Source of the DNA: Azospirillum melinis
GTDB lineage: Bacteria; Pseudomonadota; Alphaproteobacteria; Azospirillales; Azospirillaceae
Direction: 5' to 3'
Assembly (NCBI RefSeq): GCF_013340935.1
Contig: NZ_WHOS01000062.1
Coordinates: 1 to 43,307 of the forward strand
DNA length: 43,307 bases
Part shown: piece after piece, positions 8,815 to 17,279 of the stretch
Layout of the letters: every line of letters starts with the position of its first letter
Position numbering within the stretch: the first letter of the stretch is position 1
Translations under genes and position numbers: made by a program
The notes under the pieces: generated by a model
The model's input: the letters and a program-made list of their open reading frames with translations, nothing else
Told to the model about the DNA's origin: nothing
Databases searched by the model: none

Positions 8815-9600
8815 ATGAGCGAACTCCGTGAGGGCAGCGCCACCGTCACCGCGGAGGCCGAGGCCTTCTATACCGAAAGCCTCAAGCTGCTGATCCAGTC
8901 GGACATCCCGTTCCTGCTGGGCGGGACCTACGCGATCAGCGCCTATACCGGCATCACGCGGCCGACCAAGGACATCGACATCTTCTGCCGCGGCGGCGAT
9001 TTCCCGCGCATCCTGTCCCATTTCCAGGACCATGGATTCGAGACGGAGATCGAGGACGAGCGCTGGATCGGCAAGGTCAAGCATGGCGAGCTGTTCTTCG
9101 ACGTCATCTTCAACTCGGCGGTCGCCATAAACCCGGTCACCGACCGCTGGTTCAAGGAGGAGCATCGCGCGGTGATCTGCGGCAGCGACGTGCCGCTGGT
9201 GGCACCGACCGAGATGATCTTCTCCAAATCCTTCGTCCAGATGCGCCACAAATACGACGGGCCGGACGTGGCCCACATGATCCTGAAGCAGCACGACAGG
9301 ATCGACTGGAAAAGGCTGCTCGCCCACATGGAGCAGCATTGGGAAGTGCTGCTGATCCATCTGCTGAACTTCCGCTTCATCTACCCGACCGAGCGAGACC
9401 GCGTGCCCGACTGGCTGGTGGCGGAGCTGCTGGAGCGGATGCAGGAACGCGCCAAGCTGCCGGTCGCCCAGACCCGCATCTGCCGGGGCCGGCTGTTCTC
9501 GCGCGAGGATTACCTGATCGACGTCACCGAGTGGGGCTTCGCCGACGTGGTCGGGGAGGAGGGCACCAGGCAGAGCCTGAAGGAGAACGGGAATGGATGA
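8815..9600 (+). CDS. nucleotidyltransferase family protein
   Basis: A 261-residue soluble protein with a minimal nucleotidyltransferase fold at residues about 15-150. The motif FLLGGTYAISAYTG followed by TKDIDIFC gives the GG(x)nDxD metal-binding signature, and a third acidic position is likely at FFDVIF. The C-terminal half is helical. The substrate is unknown. Family members transfer nucleotides to proteins, antibiotics or small molecules. GGGGAG lies eight bases before the ATG. Its stop overlaps the following metallophosphoesterase gene by 8 bp, so the two are translationally coupled and probably act on linked substrates. Confidence 0.75.
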   Translation: MSELREGSATVTAEAEAFYTESLKLLIQSDIPFLLGGTYAISAYTGITRPTKDIDIFCRGGDFPRILSHFQDHGFETEIEDERWIGKVKHGELFFDVIFNSAVAINPVTDRWFKEEHRAVICGSDVPLVAPTEMIFSKSFVQMRHKYDGPDVAHMILKQHDRIDWKRLLAHMEQHWEVLLIHLLNFRFIYPTERDRVPDWLVAELLERMQERAKLPVAQTRICRGRLFSREDYLIDVTEWGFADVVGEEGTRQSLKENGNG

Positions 9601-10312
9601 GCGCAGGCTGACCGTCGCCGCCATCGGCGACATCCATGTCGGCGAAACCACGCAATATCCCTATCGCGAGCTGTTCCAGGAGATCGCCGGCAAAGCCGAC
9701 GTGCTGGCGCTGTGCGGCGACCTGACCAATCACGGCAAGCCGCGCGAGGCGGAGATCCTGGCCGACGCCCTGCGCTCCATCGGCATTCCGGTGGTCGCGG
9801 TGTTCGGCAACCACGATTACGAATGCGGCCATCTGGAGGAGGTCCAGCACATCCTGACCCAGGCGGGGGTGCGGTTCCTCGACGGGGCGCCGCAGGAGAT
9901 CGGCGGGGTGGGCTTCGCCGGGGTGAAGGGCTTCGGCGGCGGCTTCGGCAACCGGATGCTCGACAGCTTCGGCGAGCCGGCGATCAAGCAGTTCGTCCAT
10001 GAGGCGGTGAACGAGGCGATGCGGCTGGAAAGCGCCTTGCGGCAGTTGGAGACCGAGCGGGTGTTCGTCGTGCTGCACTACGCCCCCATCGCCGCGACGG
10101 TGGAGGGGGAGCCGACGGAGATCTTCCCCTTCCTGGGGTCCTCGCGGCTGGCCGAGACCATCGACCGCTTCGACACTGTGCGGGCGGTGGCGCATGGGCA
10201 TGCGCATCACGGGACGTACAGCGGGAAAACGCTGCGGGGGACGCCGGTCTACAATGTGGCGCAGACCATCCCCAAGGAAACCGGGCGGCCCTATGCGCTG
10301 ATCGAGGTTTGA
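9593..10312 (+). CDS. metallophosphoesterase (calcineurin-like)
   Basis: A 239-residue predicted dinuclear metal phosphoesterase. All five blocks are present: GDIHVG (D-x-H), LCGDLTNHG (GD), FGNHDYE (GNHD), VVLHYAP (H) and AHGHAHHG (GHxH). No signal peptide is seen, so it should act in the cytoplasm. The start overlaps the upstream nucleotidyltransferase by 8 bp. A nucleotidyl-transfer enzyme coupled to a phosphoesterase could form an add/remove modification pair, which is inference. It ends just before a palindromic repeat element and faces the ABC transporter operon. Confidence 0.85.
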   Translation: MDERRLTVAAIGDIHVGETTQYPYRELFQEIAGKADVLALCGDLTNHGKPREAEILADALRSIGIPVVAVFGNHDYECGHLEEVQHILTQAGVRFLDGAPQEIGGVGFAGVKGFGGGFGNRMLDSFGEPAIKQFVHEAVNEAMRLESALRQLETERVFVVLHYAPIAATVEGEPTEIFPFLGSSRLAETIDRFDTVRAVAHGHAHHGTYSGKTLRGTPVYNVAQTIPKETGRPYALIEV

Positions 10313-10317
10313 GAGTG

Positions 10318-10468
10318 CCCTCTCCCGCCCCGGGAGAGGGAGGGGACCCGCCGAAGGCGGGGAGGGTGAGGGGTGGCACAAGGAACTGAAAGCGCAGGGT
10401 TCCTTGCGCGCCCCTCACCCTTCCCAAGCTGCGCTTGGGCCCCTTCCCTCTCCCGGGACGGGAGAGGG
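10318..10468. repeat. palindromic intergenic element, copy A (151 bp)
   Basis: The element opens with CCCTCTCCC-G-CCCCGGGAGAGGG and closes with a matching CCCTCTCCC...GGGAGAGGG hairpin. Inside each end is a second small hairpin (CCCGCC-GAA-GGCGGG; CCCAAG-CTGCG-CTTGGG) and a GAGGGTGAGGGG arm that pairs with CCCCTCACCC. The centre is unlike the other copies. It lies between convergent genes and may serve as a bidirectional terminator. Confidence 0.85.
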
Positions 10469-10493
10469 AAATCAGTGGCGGTAGAGGTCCCGC

Positions 10494-11546
10494 TCAAAAG
10501 ACCCAAAGCTGTTCCGGCGGCAGGTGCAGCCAGTGGGTGCCGGCGGCCAGCGGGCGGCCGAAGGCGCGGAGCGTCTGGTCGCCGCAGCGGAAGACATGCT
10601 CCCAGTGGCTGCCGAGATAGACCGAGGTCTCCAGCTCGGCCGGGATGCGGTTCTCTCCTTCGCCGTCCACCACCTCGACCTGTTCCAGGCGGATGACGCC
10701 GGTGGCGTCCTCCGACACGCCCTTGCCCGCCCGGTCCTTGCCCCACAGCGGGTGGCCGGACAGCTCGATGCGGGCGTAACCGCCGCGCTTGTCCTGAACC
10801 CGGCTTTTGATCTGGTTGTTGACGCCCATGAACTCGGACGCGAACAGGCTGACCGGCTCGGTGTAGAGCTGTTCCGGCGTGCCGGCCTGGACGATGCGGC
10901 CGCCGTCGAGCAGGACGATGCGGTCGGCGATGGCCATCGCCTCCACCTGGTCGTGGGTGACGAAGACGGCGGTCAGGTTCATCCGCTTGATCAGCGTGCG
11001 GATCCAGATGCGGGCCTCCTCGCGCAGCTTGGCGTCGAGGTTCGACAACGGCTCGTCGAGCAGGATGACCGGCGGGTTGTAGACCAGCGCGCGGGCCAGC
11101 GCCACGCGCTGCTGCTGGCCGCCCGACATCTGGTGCGGGTAACGGTCGCCGAGATGGCCGAGACCGACGCCGTCCAGCACCGCGGCGACGCGCTGCTGGA
11201 GTTCGGCCTTGGCCACGTTGCGCAGGCGCAGGCCGTAGGCGACGTTCTCGAACACCGTCTTGTGCGGCCACAGCGCGTAGGACTGGAAGACGAGGCCGAG
11301 GCCGCGCTTCTCCGACGGCACGTTGAGGCCGGCGGCGGCGTCGAACACCGGCTGGTCGCCGATGGAGATGACGCCCTTCTTCGGCTCCTCCAGCCCGGCG
11401 ATGGAGCGCAGCAGCGTGGTCTTGCCGCTGCCCGACCGGCCGAGCAGGGCGACGATCTCGCCCTGGGCGAAGGTGGCGGTGATGCCCTTCAGGATCTCGG
11501 TGCTGCCGTAGGACAGGTGCAGGTCGTCGATGATGAGCTTAGCCAT
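10494..11546 (-). CDS. ABC transporter ATP-binding protein (FbpC/AfuC type)
   Basis: Energises import through the neighbouring permease. The 350-residue protein has Walker A (GRSGSGKTT, around residue 36), Q-loop (LVFQSYALWPH), signature (MSGGQQQRVALARAL), Walker B (VILLDEPLSNLDA) and the switch His (VFVTHDQVEA). A C-terminal TOBE-like domain of about 100 residues follows (VYLGSHWEHVF, LPPEQLWVF), typical of the CUT1/FbpC class. It overlaps the permease gene by 8 bp and is last in the operon. Automatic annotation would call it iron(III) transport; the substrate is discussed under the binding protein. Confidence 0.9.
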   Translation of the reverse strand: MAKLIIDDLHLSYGSTEILKGITATFAQGEIVALLGRSGSGKTTLLRSIAGLEEPKKGVISIGDQPVFDAAAGLNVPSEKRGLGLVFQSYALWPHKTVFENVAYGLRLRNVAKAELQQRVAAVLDGVGLGHLGDRYPHQMSGGQQQRVALARALVYNPPVILLDEPLSNLDAKLREEARIWIRTLIKRMNLTAVFVTHDQVEAMAIADRIVLLDGGRIVQAGTPEQLYTEPVSLFASEFMGVNNQIKSRVQDKRGGYARIELSGHPLWGKDRAGKGVSEDATGVIRLEQVEVVDGEGENRIPAELETSVYLGSHWEHVFRCGDQTLRAFGRPLAAGTHWLHLPPEQLWVF

Positions 11547-13206
11547 GGGAGCGTTTCCCGAAGAGCGACATCAGCAGCAGGCCGCCGCCGATCATCGCGA
11601 TGTTGACGGTGGAAAGCGCGGTCACGAGGTCGACGGCACCGGTGCCCCACAGCGAGACCAGCAGCGAGCCGATCACCTCGGTGCCGGGGGCCAGCAGATA
11701 GACGCCCGTGGAGTATTCGCGCATGAAGGTGACGAAGATCAGCAGCCAGCTGGAGAACAGCCCGACCTTGACCAGCGGGATCGTCAGGTCGCGCGACACC
11801 CGGCCGGGGCTGGCGCCGACGATGCGGCCGGCCTCTTCCAGTTCGGGGCCGATCTGGAGCAGCGCGCCGCTGACCAGACGCATGCCGTAGGCGAGCCAGA
11901 CCAGCGTGTAGGCGACCCAGATGGCGATCATGGTCTGGCGCAGCGGCGACAGGAAGGGTGTGAACAGGAACACCCAGAAGATCGCCAGACCGGCCACCAG
12001 GCCCGGCATGGCGCGCGGCAGCAGGACCAGATAGTCCATCAGCTTGGTCCAGCCCGACTGCCAGCGGTGGGCAGCGAGATTCAGCATGGTGTAGACGCCG
12101 ACCGACAGCGCCCCGCCCACCGACGCGATCAGCAGCGTGTTGACGATGCCGCGGGTCAGGTTCGGGAACTCCATCAGCTCGCGGAAATGGGCCAGCGTCA
12201 GCACGTCCAGCAGGTTGACGCCCTCGCCCCAGCTCGACACGAAGGCGCGCAGCACCAGACCGCTGATCGGAACCACCACGGTGAACAGCAGCCACGCGGT
12301 GATCATCGCCGCGGCCGGCCAGCGCCAGACGCCGATGGACACCGGCTTCTGCGCCGCGGCCTTGCCCTTCACCGAGACGTAGCGGTTGGCGGCGCGCAGC
12401 AGGAAGCGCTGGAGCGCCACCAGCGGCAGGGCGATGCAGATGATCGCCACAACGACCACCGCCATCAGCTGGTATGAGGGCGTGCCCAGCTTGTTGGTCA
12501 GCTTGTAGAGGTATGTGGCCAGCACCAGGATGCCTTCGGGATCACCCAGCACCAGCGGCAGGCCGAACAGCTCGAATCCTAGGAAGAAGACCAGCACGGC
12601 GGCGTAGAGGATGTTCGGCATCACCATCGGCAGGCTGACGGTCAGCGCCGTGCGCAGCGGGCCGGCGCCAGTCATGCGCGCGGCTTCCTCGACGTCGGAC
12701 CCCAGGCTGCGCAGCGCCGACGAGGTGTAGAGGAAGACGTGCGGGACGTGGGTCAGGCCGGCGATGACGATCAGCGTCGTCTTGGAATAGAGGTACCAGG
12801 GGACGAAGCCGAAGGTGCCCTTGAACCACAGCGTGACGAAGCCCGCCGGGCCGAGGCTGACCACGAAGCCGAAGGCCAGCACCACCGACGACACGAACAT
12901 CGGCACGAGGATCACCGGCTCGATCCAGCGGCGCCCCGGCAGATCGGTGCGGGCCATCAGGAAGGCGAGCATGGCGCCGACCGGCACCGCGATGGCGGTC
13001 ATGCCGAAGGCGATGACGCACGAGTTGTAGAGGGCGTCGAAGAAATCCTCGTCGTCCAGGACGAACTCGTAGGCGCTGAACGTGAAGGCGGTCTTGGGCT
13101 GGAAGAACGGCCCGTCGAGGAAGCTCTGGTAGACGACCAGGCCGATCGGGGCCAGCACGGCAATCGCCATGGCGACGATCACCGCGATGCGCGTCGCGCG
13201 GTTCAT
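11539..13206 (-). CDS. ABC transporter permease, fused double-length (FbpB/AfuB type)
   Basis: A 555-residue inner-membrane protein with about twelve membrane segments in two homologous halves. Each half carries an ABC permease EAA-type loop: EEAARMTGAGPLRTALTVSLP in the first half (first 20 residues of the motif) and EEAGRIVGASPGRVSRDLTIP in the second. The fused arrangement is typical of FbpB-like importers. The ATG at 13206 (MNRATRIAVIV) is chosen because the reading frame further upstream runs into palindromic element B. It overlaps the ATPase gene and is separated from the binding-protein gene by that element. Confidence 0.9.
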   Translation of the reverse strand: MNRATRIAVIVAMAIAVLAPIGLVVYQSFLDGPFFQPKTAFTFSAYEFVLDDEDFFDALYNSCVIAFGMTAIAVPVGAMLAFLMARTDLPGRRWIEPVILVPMFVSSVVLAFGFVVSLGPAGFVTLWFKGTFGFVPWYLYSKTTLIVIAGLTHVPHVFLYTSSALRSLGSDVEEAARMTGAGPLRTALTVSLPMVMPNILYAAVLVFFLGFELFGLPLVLGDPEGILVLATYLYKLTNKLGTPSYQLMAVVVVAIICIALPLVALQRFLLRAANRYVSVKGKAAAQKPVSIGVWRWPAAAMITAWLLFTVVVPISGLVLRAFVSSWGEGVNLLDVLTLAHFRELMEFPNLTRGIVNTLLIASVGGALSVGVYTMLNLAAHRWQSGWTKLMDYLVLLPRAMPGLVAGLAIFWVFLFTPFLSPLRQTMIAIWVAYTLVWLAYGMRLVSGALLQIGPELEEAGRIVGASPGRVSRDLTIPLVKVGLFSSWLLIFVTFMREYSTGVYLLAPGTEVIGSLLVSLWGTGAVDLVTALSTVNIAMIGGGLLLMSLFGKRSHG

Positions 13207-13243
13207 GGGGGGATTCCTTGATTCGGCGGCTTTGGCGCTAAGG

Positions 13244-13394
13244 CCCTCTCCCGTCCCGGGAGAGGGGGGACCCACGCCGCAGGCGTGGGGAGGGTGAGGG
13301 GGAGTCCAAGGATCCCGCACCGCACGGCTTCGTGCCTCACCCCTCACCCTTCCCGCCTTCGGCGGGCCCCTTCTTTCTCCCGGGGCGGGAGAGG
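13244..13394. repeat. palindromic intergenic element, copy B (151 bp)
   Basis: Ends and inner arms match copy A (CCCTCTCCCGTCCCGGGAGAGGG at the left end; GAGGGTGAGGGG pairing with CCCCTCACCC). The inner hairpins are CCCACGCC-GCA-GGCGTGGG and CCCGCC-TTC-GGCGGG. This copy lies inside the ABC transporter operon, between the binding-protein and permease genes, where a strong hairpin could lower downstream expression or protect upstream mRNA. Confidence 0.85.
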
Positions 13395-13408
13395 AAGGTT
13401 GACGACGG

Positions 13409-14512
13409 TTACTTCCCCTGGAGGGCCTTCTGCCAGTCCTTCAGGAACTTCAGGCGCTTGACCTGGTCGAGGTAGGTCAGCAGTTCCGGGCCGACATGGA
13501 TCGGGCGCAGCGTGCTTTCCGGAACGCCGGCGGTCGGGTTGGCGCTCGCCAGATCGGTGCGGATCGAGCCCATGTAGCGGGCCTGCATCGCCTGCTGGCC
13601 CTGCTTCGACAGCAGATAGTCGAGGAACAGCTTGGCGGCGTTCGGGTGCTTGGCGCCCTTCGGGATGAAGGCGATGCGCGACATCACGATGGTGTAGTCG
13701 GACGGCAGCACGATGCCCAGCGACTCCGGGTCCTTGTGCTGGCGCTCGTAGACGTAGGAGCCGATCATGTTGTAGCCGATGGTGTGCTCGCCCGAGGTCA
13801 GGCGCTCGATCATCGCGCCCGACGAGGTGTAGAGCTTCACCCCGGTCTGGCCCATCGCCTTCACCAGATCCCAGGTGTTCTTGTTCGCCTGCACGTCCTG
13901 GGTGATGTAGAGGAAGCCGACGCCGCTGCGCTCCGGATCGTAGGAGGTGACCTTGCCCTTGTAGGCGTCCGGCTTCTCGGCAAGCAGCTTGGCGAGGTCG
14001 GCGTGGGTCTTCGGCACGTCGGCGGCGGGGACCACGCGCTTGTTGTAGGCGAAGACGATGGGCTCGGCGGTGGTGCCGAAGGCCTCGTTCTTATAGTTGG
14101 CCCAGTCGGGGATGCTCTTCGATTCGGGCGAGGTGTAGGACTGGGCGTAGCCGTCGTTGACCAGCTTCATCTGCAGGTCCATCGCCGACGACCACATCAG
14201 GTCGGTGGTGCCGGTGTTGGCCGCCGCCTCGCTGATGAAGCGGTTATACATCTCGGTCGAGTTCTGGTCGGCGTATTCCAGCTTGACCTTGGGATAGAGC
14301 GCCTCGAACCCCTTCAGGAGTTCCGACACGGCGGCCGCGTCGGTGGCGGAATAGATGCTGAGCGCGCCTTCCTGGTTCGCCGCCTCGATGATCTTGGCAT
14401 AGGCGGGGTCGTAGCCGGCGGGAACCGACTGCGCCTGGGCGGTGCCGGCGGTGAAGGCGGGCACGGCGACGGTCAGGGCGGTCGCGACCAGAAGGGCCAG
14501 TTTGGTGCGCAT
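13409..14512 (-). CDS. periplasmic substrate-binding protein of ABC transporter (FbpA/AfuA family)
   Basis: A 367-residue protein with a clear Sec signal peptide (MRTKLALLVATALTVAVPA, cleavage after AQA near residue 27) and a type-II binding fold: GALSIYSATD, ADQNSTEMYNRF, DLMWSSAMD, FAYNKRVV, RLTSGEHTIGYNMIGSYVYERQ and IAFIPKGAKHPNAAKLFLDYL. Classical iron-binding FbpA proteins carry two adjacent tyrosines; here the equivalent region reads YVY with no YY pair. With the divergent TctDE-type two-component system this favours an organic anion or sugar phosphate (as for AfuA) over free iron, which is inference. It is first in the operon, followed by palindromic element B. Confidence 0.85.
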   Translation of the reverse strand: MRTKLALLVATALTVAVPAFTAGTAQAQSVPAGYDPAYAKIIEAANQEGALSIYSATDAAAVSELLKGFEALYPKVKLEYADQNSTEMYNRFISEAAANTGTTDLMWSSAMDLQMKLVNDGYAQSYTSPESKSIPDWANYKNEAFGTTAEPIVFAYNKRVVPAADVPKTHADLAKLLAEKPDAYKGKVTSYDPERSGVGFLYITQDVQANKNTWDLVKAMGQTGVKLYTSSGAMIERLTSGEHTIGYNMIGSYVYERQHKDPESLGIVLPSDYTIVMSRIAFIPKGAKHPNAAKLFLDYLLSKQGQQAMQARYMGSIRTDLASANPTAGVPESTLRPIHVGPELLTYLDQVKRLKFLKDWQKALQGK

Positions 14513-14602
14513 CTCTTCCTCTCCTGCGGTTGGTTTCCACGGCGTCGTTGCGGGCCGGGTTGGTTGGGCTTACAAGCGGATTTGCCGTGACTATAGGCAA
14601 TC

Positions 14603-14623
14603 AACCTGTCGCCAATCTGTCGC
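14603..14623. promoter_or_regulatory. tandem direct repeat, candidate OmpR-family response-regulator operator
   Basis: The 10-mer AAYCTGTCGC occurs at 14603-14612 and again at 14614-14623, an exact 11-bp period. It lies between the divergent binding-protein and response-regulator genes. OmpR/PhoB-family regulators bind as head-to-tail dimers to direct repeats spaced one helical turn apart, so this is the likely site for the adjacent regulator. Confidence 0.55.
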
Positions 14624-14694
14624 GGATTAAAATTGTTGGTGGAACGGAACAGGCGCGGTCGGATGATGGCCCATTCGGATGATAGGCGGCACCC

Positions 14695-15360
14695 TTGCGC
14701 ATCCTGATCGTGGAGGACGACGCGGCGCTGGCGCGCGGGGTGACCGGGGGGCTGAAGCTGGCCGGCTATGCCGTCGACCATGTCGCGTCGGGCGAGGACG
14801 CGGTGCGGCTGGAACGGGCGGAGCCCTATGGGCTGGTGGTGCTGGACCTGGGACTGCCCGACCTGTCGGGGTTCGAGGTGCTGACCCGCATCCGTCGCCG
14901 CGGCTCCACCGTGCCGGTGATGATCCTGACCGCGCGGGAGGCGGTGGCCGACCGGGTGAAGGGGCTGGACCTGGGCGCCGACGATTACCTGCTGAAGCCC
15001 TTCGACCCGGCGGAGTTCGAGGCACGGGTGCGCGCCCTGGTCCGCCGCGGCCAGGGCACGCCGGTGCCGGAGTTGGCCTGCGGCGCCCTGCGCTACGACC
15101 GTTCCACCGCGACGGTGACACTGAACGGCCGGGTGCTCGACTTGCGCAAGCGCGAGCTGGCGGTGCTGGAGGGGCTGATCACGCGGGCCGGCAAGGTGGT
15201 GCCGAAGGACCGGCTGGCCGGCGAGGTGTTCGGCTTCGACGAGCCGGTGGCGCCGAACGCCATCGAGCTGTATGTCGCCCGGCTGCGCAAGAAGCTGGAG
15301 CCCGACGGGCCGCAGATCCGCACCATCCGCGGGTTGGGCTATCTGATGGAAAATGCCTGA
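14695..15360 (+). CDS. OmpR-family response regulator (TctD-like)
   Basis: A 221-residue transcriptional regulator. The receiver domain (1-115) has the acidic pair EDD at residues 7-9, phospho-acceptor D51 (VVLDLGLPD), the T of MILTARE and the Lys of LLKPFD. The winged-helix domain (about 125-220) ends in IRTIRGLGYLMENA. The only suitable start is TTG at 14695, followed directly by RILIVEDD, so translation initiation may be weak. Its stop overlaps the kinase start as ATGA. It is divergent from the ABC importer it probably controls. Confidence 0.9.
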   Translation: MRILIVEDDAALARGVTGGLKLAGYAVDHVASGEDAVRLERAEPYGLVVLDLGLPDLSGFEVLTRIRRRGSTVPVMILTAREAVADRVKGLDLGADDYLLKPFDPAEFEARVRALVRRGQGTPVPELACGALRYDRSTATVTLNGRVLDLRKRELAVLEGLITRAGKVVPKDRLAGEVFGFDEPVAPNAIELYVARLRKKLEPDGPQIRTIRGLGYLMENA

Positions 15361-16847
15361 TGGCGGCCATTCGGGCCGGCCGGCCGGAGCGGGTGCCATC
15401 TCTGCGCCGCCGGCTGCTGACCCGGTTGCTGGTGCCGCTGGGCGCGCTGGCGGTCGGGCTGGGTGTCGGCGGGTCGGCGCTGATCCACGGCTTCGTGCAA
15501 TCGACCCATGACCGGCTGCTTGCCGGCTCGACGCTCGCCATCGCCGAGCGGCTGGCGGTGGGGGACGATGACGGCGAGGTGACGGTCGACCTGCCGGCCG
15601 TCGCCTTCGGCATGCTGGAGAGCCAGGCGCGCGACAACATCTATTACAACGTCGCCCATGAGGGCGGGGTGATCACCGGCTATCTCGACCTGCCGCTGCC
15701 GGACATCCAGGCGATGCCGACCAACGTCACGGTGTTCCGCGACGCCTCCTATCACGGCCATCCGGTGCGGGTGGCGGCGCAGGTCCGGCGGCTCTACGGC
15801 GTGCCGCAGCCGGTGCTGGTCCAGGTGGCGGAGACAACCGCGGGGCGGCGCGCGCTGGAGGTCGATCTGCTGCTGTGGCTGACCCTGCTGGAGGTGGCGC
15901 TGGTTGGCGGCAGCGGGATGCTGGTTTGGGGGGCGGTCGGACGCGGGCTGGCGCCGCTGAAGCGGCTGCGCCGGGTGATCGACGCCCGCTCGGCGCGCGG
16001 AGGAATGGCCCTGGTGCCGCTGCCGCTGGCGGTGGTGCCGGCGGAGGTGCTGCCGCTGGTGGTCGCCATCAACGGGCTGCTGGCCCGGCTGGACCAGTCC
16101 ATCGGCACGATGCGGCGTTTCACCGCCGACGCCTCGCACCAGCTGCGCACGCCGCTGGCGGTGCTGCGCACCCATCTGGCCCTGCTGCGCCGCTACGGCA
16201 CCGACAGCGTGGAGGGGCGCGCGGCGCTGGACGACGTCGAAGGGGCGGTGAAGCGGCTGGAGCGGCTGCTGGTCCAGCTGCTGGCGCTGGCCCGCGCCGA
16301 CGAGGACGCGCCGGTGGTGCCCGCGGCCCCCGAGGTCGCCGACCTGATGCAGGTTGCGATGGAGGTCGCCGCCGAGCAGGTGCCGGCGGCGCTGGCCCAG
16401 GATGTCGAGGTGCGCTTCGAGGGGCCCGAGGACGGCAGCGCCCTGCGGGTCGCCGGGAATGCCGTGCTGGTGGGAGAACTGCTGGGCAATTTGCTGGACA
16501 ACGCCATCCGCTACAACCGGCCGGGCGGGACGGTGACGGTGCGGGTGGGGCAACCCCCAGGGACCGGGCCGGTGATGGAGGTCGAGGACGACGGCCCCGG
16601 CATCCCGGAGGCGGAGCGCGGGCGGGTGTTCGAACGCTTCTACCGCCTCGACCGTCCGGGCGAGCCGCCGCGCACCGGCAGCGGGCTGGGGCTGGCCATC
16701 GTCCGCGCGCTGGCCGACCGGCTGGGGGCGTCGGTGCGGCTGGATGTCGGGCAAGATGGCAAGGGACTGAAGGTGACGGTGACCCTCCGGGCGGCGGAAA
16801 GCGCTGCCGGCTCAGAGGCTTTGGCGGCGGACGGCGACCGGGGCTGA
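15360..16847 (+). CDS. sensor histidine kinase (TctE-like, 2CSK_N sensor)
   Basis: A 495-residue inner-membrane kinase. TM1 is at about 20-42 and TM2 at about 165-190, flanking a periplasmic domain that resembles the 2CSK_N family (DNIYYNVAHEGGVITGYLDLP, FRDASYHGHPVRVAAQ). After the linker, the HisKA domain has H260 in ADASHQLRTPLAVLR. The HATPase domain has N (LLDNAIRYN), G1 (EDDGPGIP), F (VFERFYR) and G2 (GSGLGLAIV) boxes. The TctE subgroup senses tricarboxylates and other organic anions. The start ATG overlaps the regulator's stop. A REP-like hairpin lies just downstream. Confidence 0.9.
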   Translation: MAAIRAGRPERVPSLRRRLLTRLLVPLGALAVGLGVGGSALIHGFVQSTHDRLLAGSTLAIAERLAVGDDDGEVTVDLPAVAFGMLESQARDNIYYNVAHEGGVITGYLDLPLPDIQAMPTNVTVFRDASYHGHPVRVAAQVRRLYGVPQPVLVQVAETTAGRRALEVDLLLWLTLLEVALVGGSGMLVWGAVGRGLAPLKRLRRVIDARSARGGMALVPLPLAVVPAEVLPLVVAINGLLARLDQSIGTMRRFTADASHQLRTPLAVLRTHLALLRRYGTDSVEGRAALDDVEGAVKRLERLLVQLLALARADEDAPVVPAAPEVADLMQVAMEVAAEQVPAALAQDVEVRFEGPEDGSALRVAGNAVLVGELLGNLLDNAIRYNRPGGTVTVRVGQPPGTGPVMEVEDDGPGIPEAERGRVFERFYRLDRPGEPPRTGSGLGLAIVRALADRLGASVRLDVGQDGKGLKVTVTLRAAESAAGSEALAADGDRG

Positions 16848-16900
16848 GGCACCGGCCCGGTTGGAACGACACCCAGCGGACCCATCCACACCTTATTCGC

Positions 16901-16928
16901 CGTCATCCCCGCCTTCGCGGGGATGACG
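16901..16928. repeat. REP-like perfect palindrome
   Basis: CGTCATCCCCGC and its exact reverse complement GCGGGGATGACG flank a CTTC loop. GTCATCCCCGC...GCGGGGATGAC palindromes are widespread repetitive extragenic elements in proteobacteria. It sits 54 bp after the kinase stop and could act as a transcript-stabilising or terminating hairpin, although no T-run follows. Confidence 0.8.
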
Positions 16929-17279
16929 ACTGAAAAAAGCTGTTCCGAGCGTATGAGAGGAGAGGCGGGATGAAGCCCCTCCCCGCCCCCACCGCTGCCA
17001 TGACAATTTTGTTAACCAGAGCTGCGCGGATTTGTCGCCGGCTTCCATTGCCAGTTCGCGGCTGCGGGACTATCTGACCGCTCCGCACAGCCTGTGCTGG
17101 CAACGTGTTGGAAGTAAATACAGTCCGGACCACGGACGAATATTTTTTCCTCATCCCGGCCCGGCTCACGGAAGAAAGAAACGGCTCCCGGCGTCTATTG
17201 CCCAGGAGACCGCACAATAAGGGTCTGGCCGTCCCAGGAACCGGGCGGCCGAAAGAGGTTAGGGAAAGGGTCTGTCGCT
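16929..17279. other. intergenic region upstream of the 48-codon ORF
   Basis: About 350 bp with lower GC than its surroundings and no convincing long gene. It contains a small hairpin (GTCCG-GACCA-CGGAC, 17123-17137) followed after six bases by TTTTTT (17143-17148), a weak intrinsic-terminator candidate on the plus strand. AGGGAAAGGG at 17261-17270 is the ribosome-binding site of the ORF below. Confidence 0.35.

Noticed and set aside
10318..10468. Palindromic elements considered as a CRISPR array or attachment sites
   Set aside because: They are single, dispersed, self-complementary units without regular spacers, cas genes or an integrase nearby.
13207..13347. Longer permease start at 13347
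   Set aside because: The extra residues are translated from palindromic element B and precede a natural membrane-protein N-terminus at 13206.
17123..17148. Short hairpin plus TTTTTT as terminator of the two-component operon
   Set aside because: The stem is only five base pairs, six bases separate it from the T-run, and it lies about 275 bp past the kinase stop. It is kept as a weak note only.
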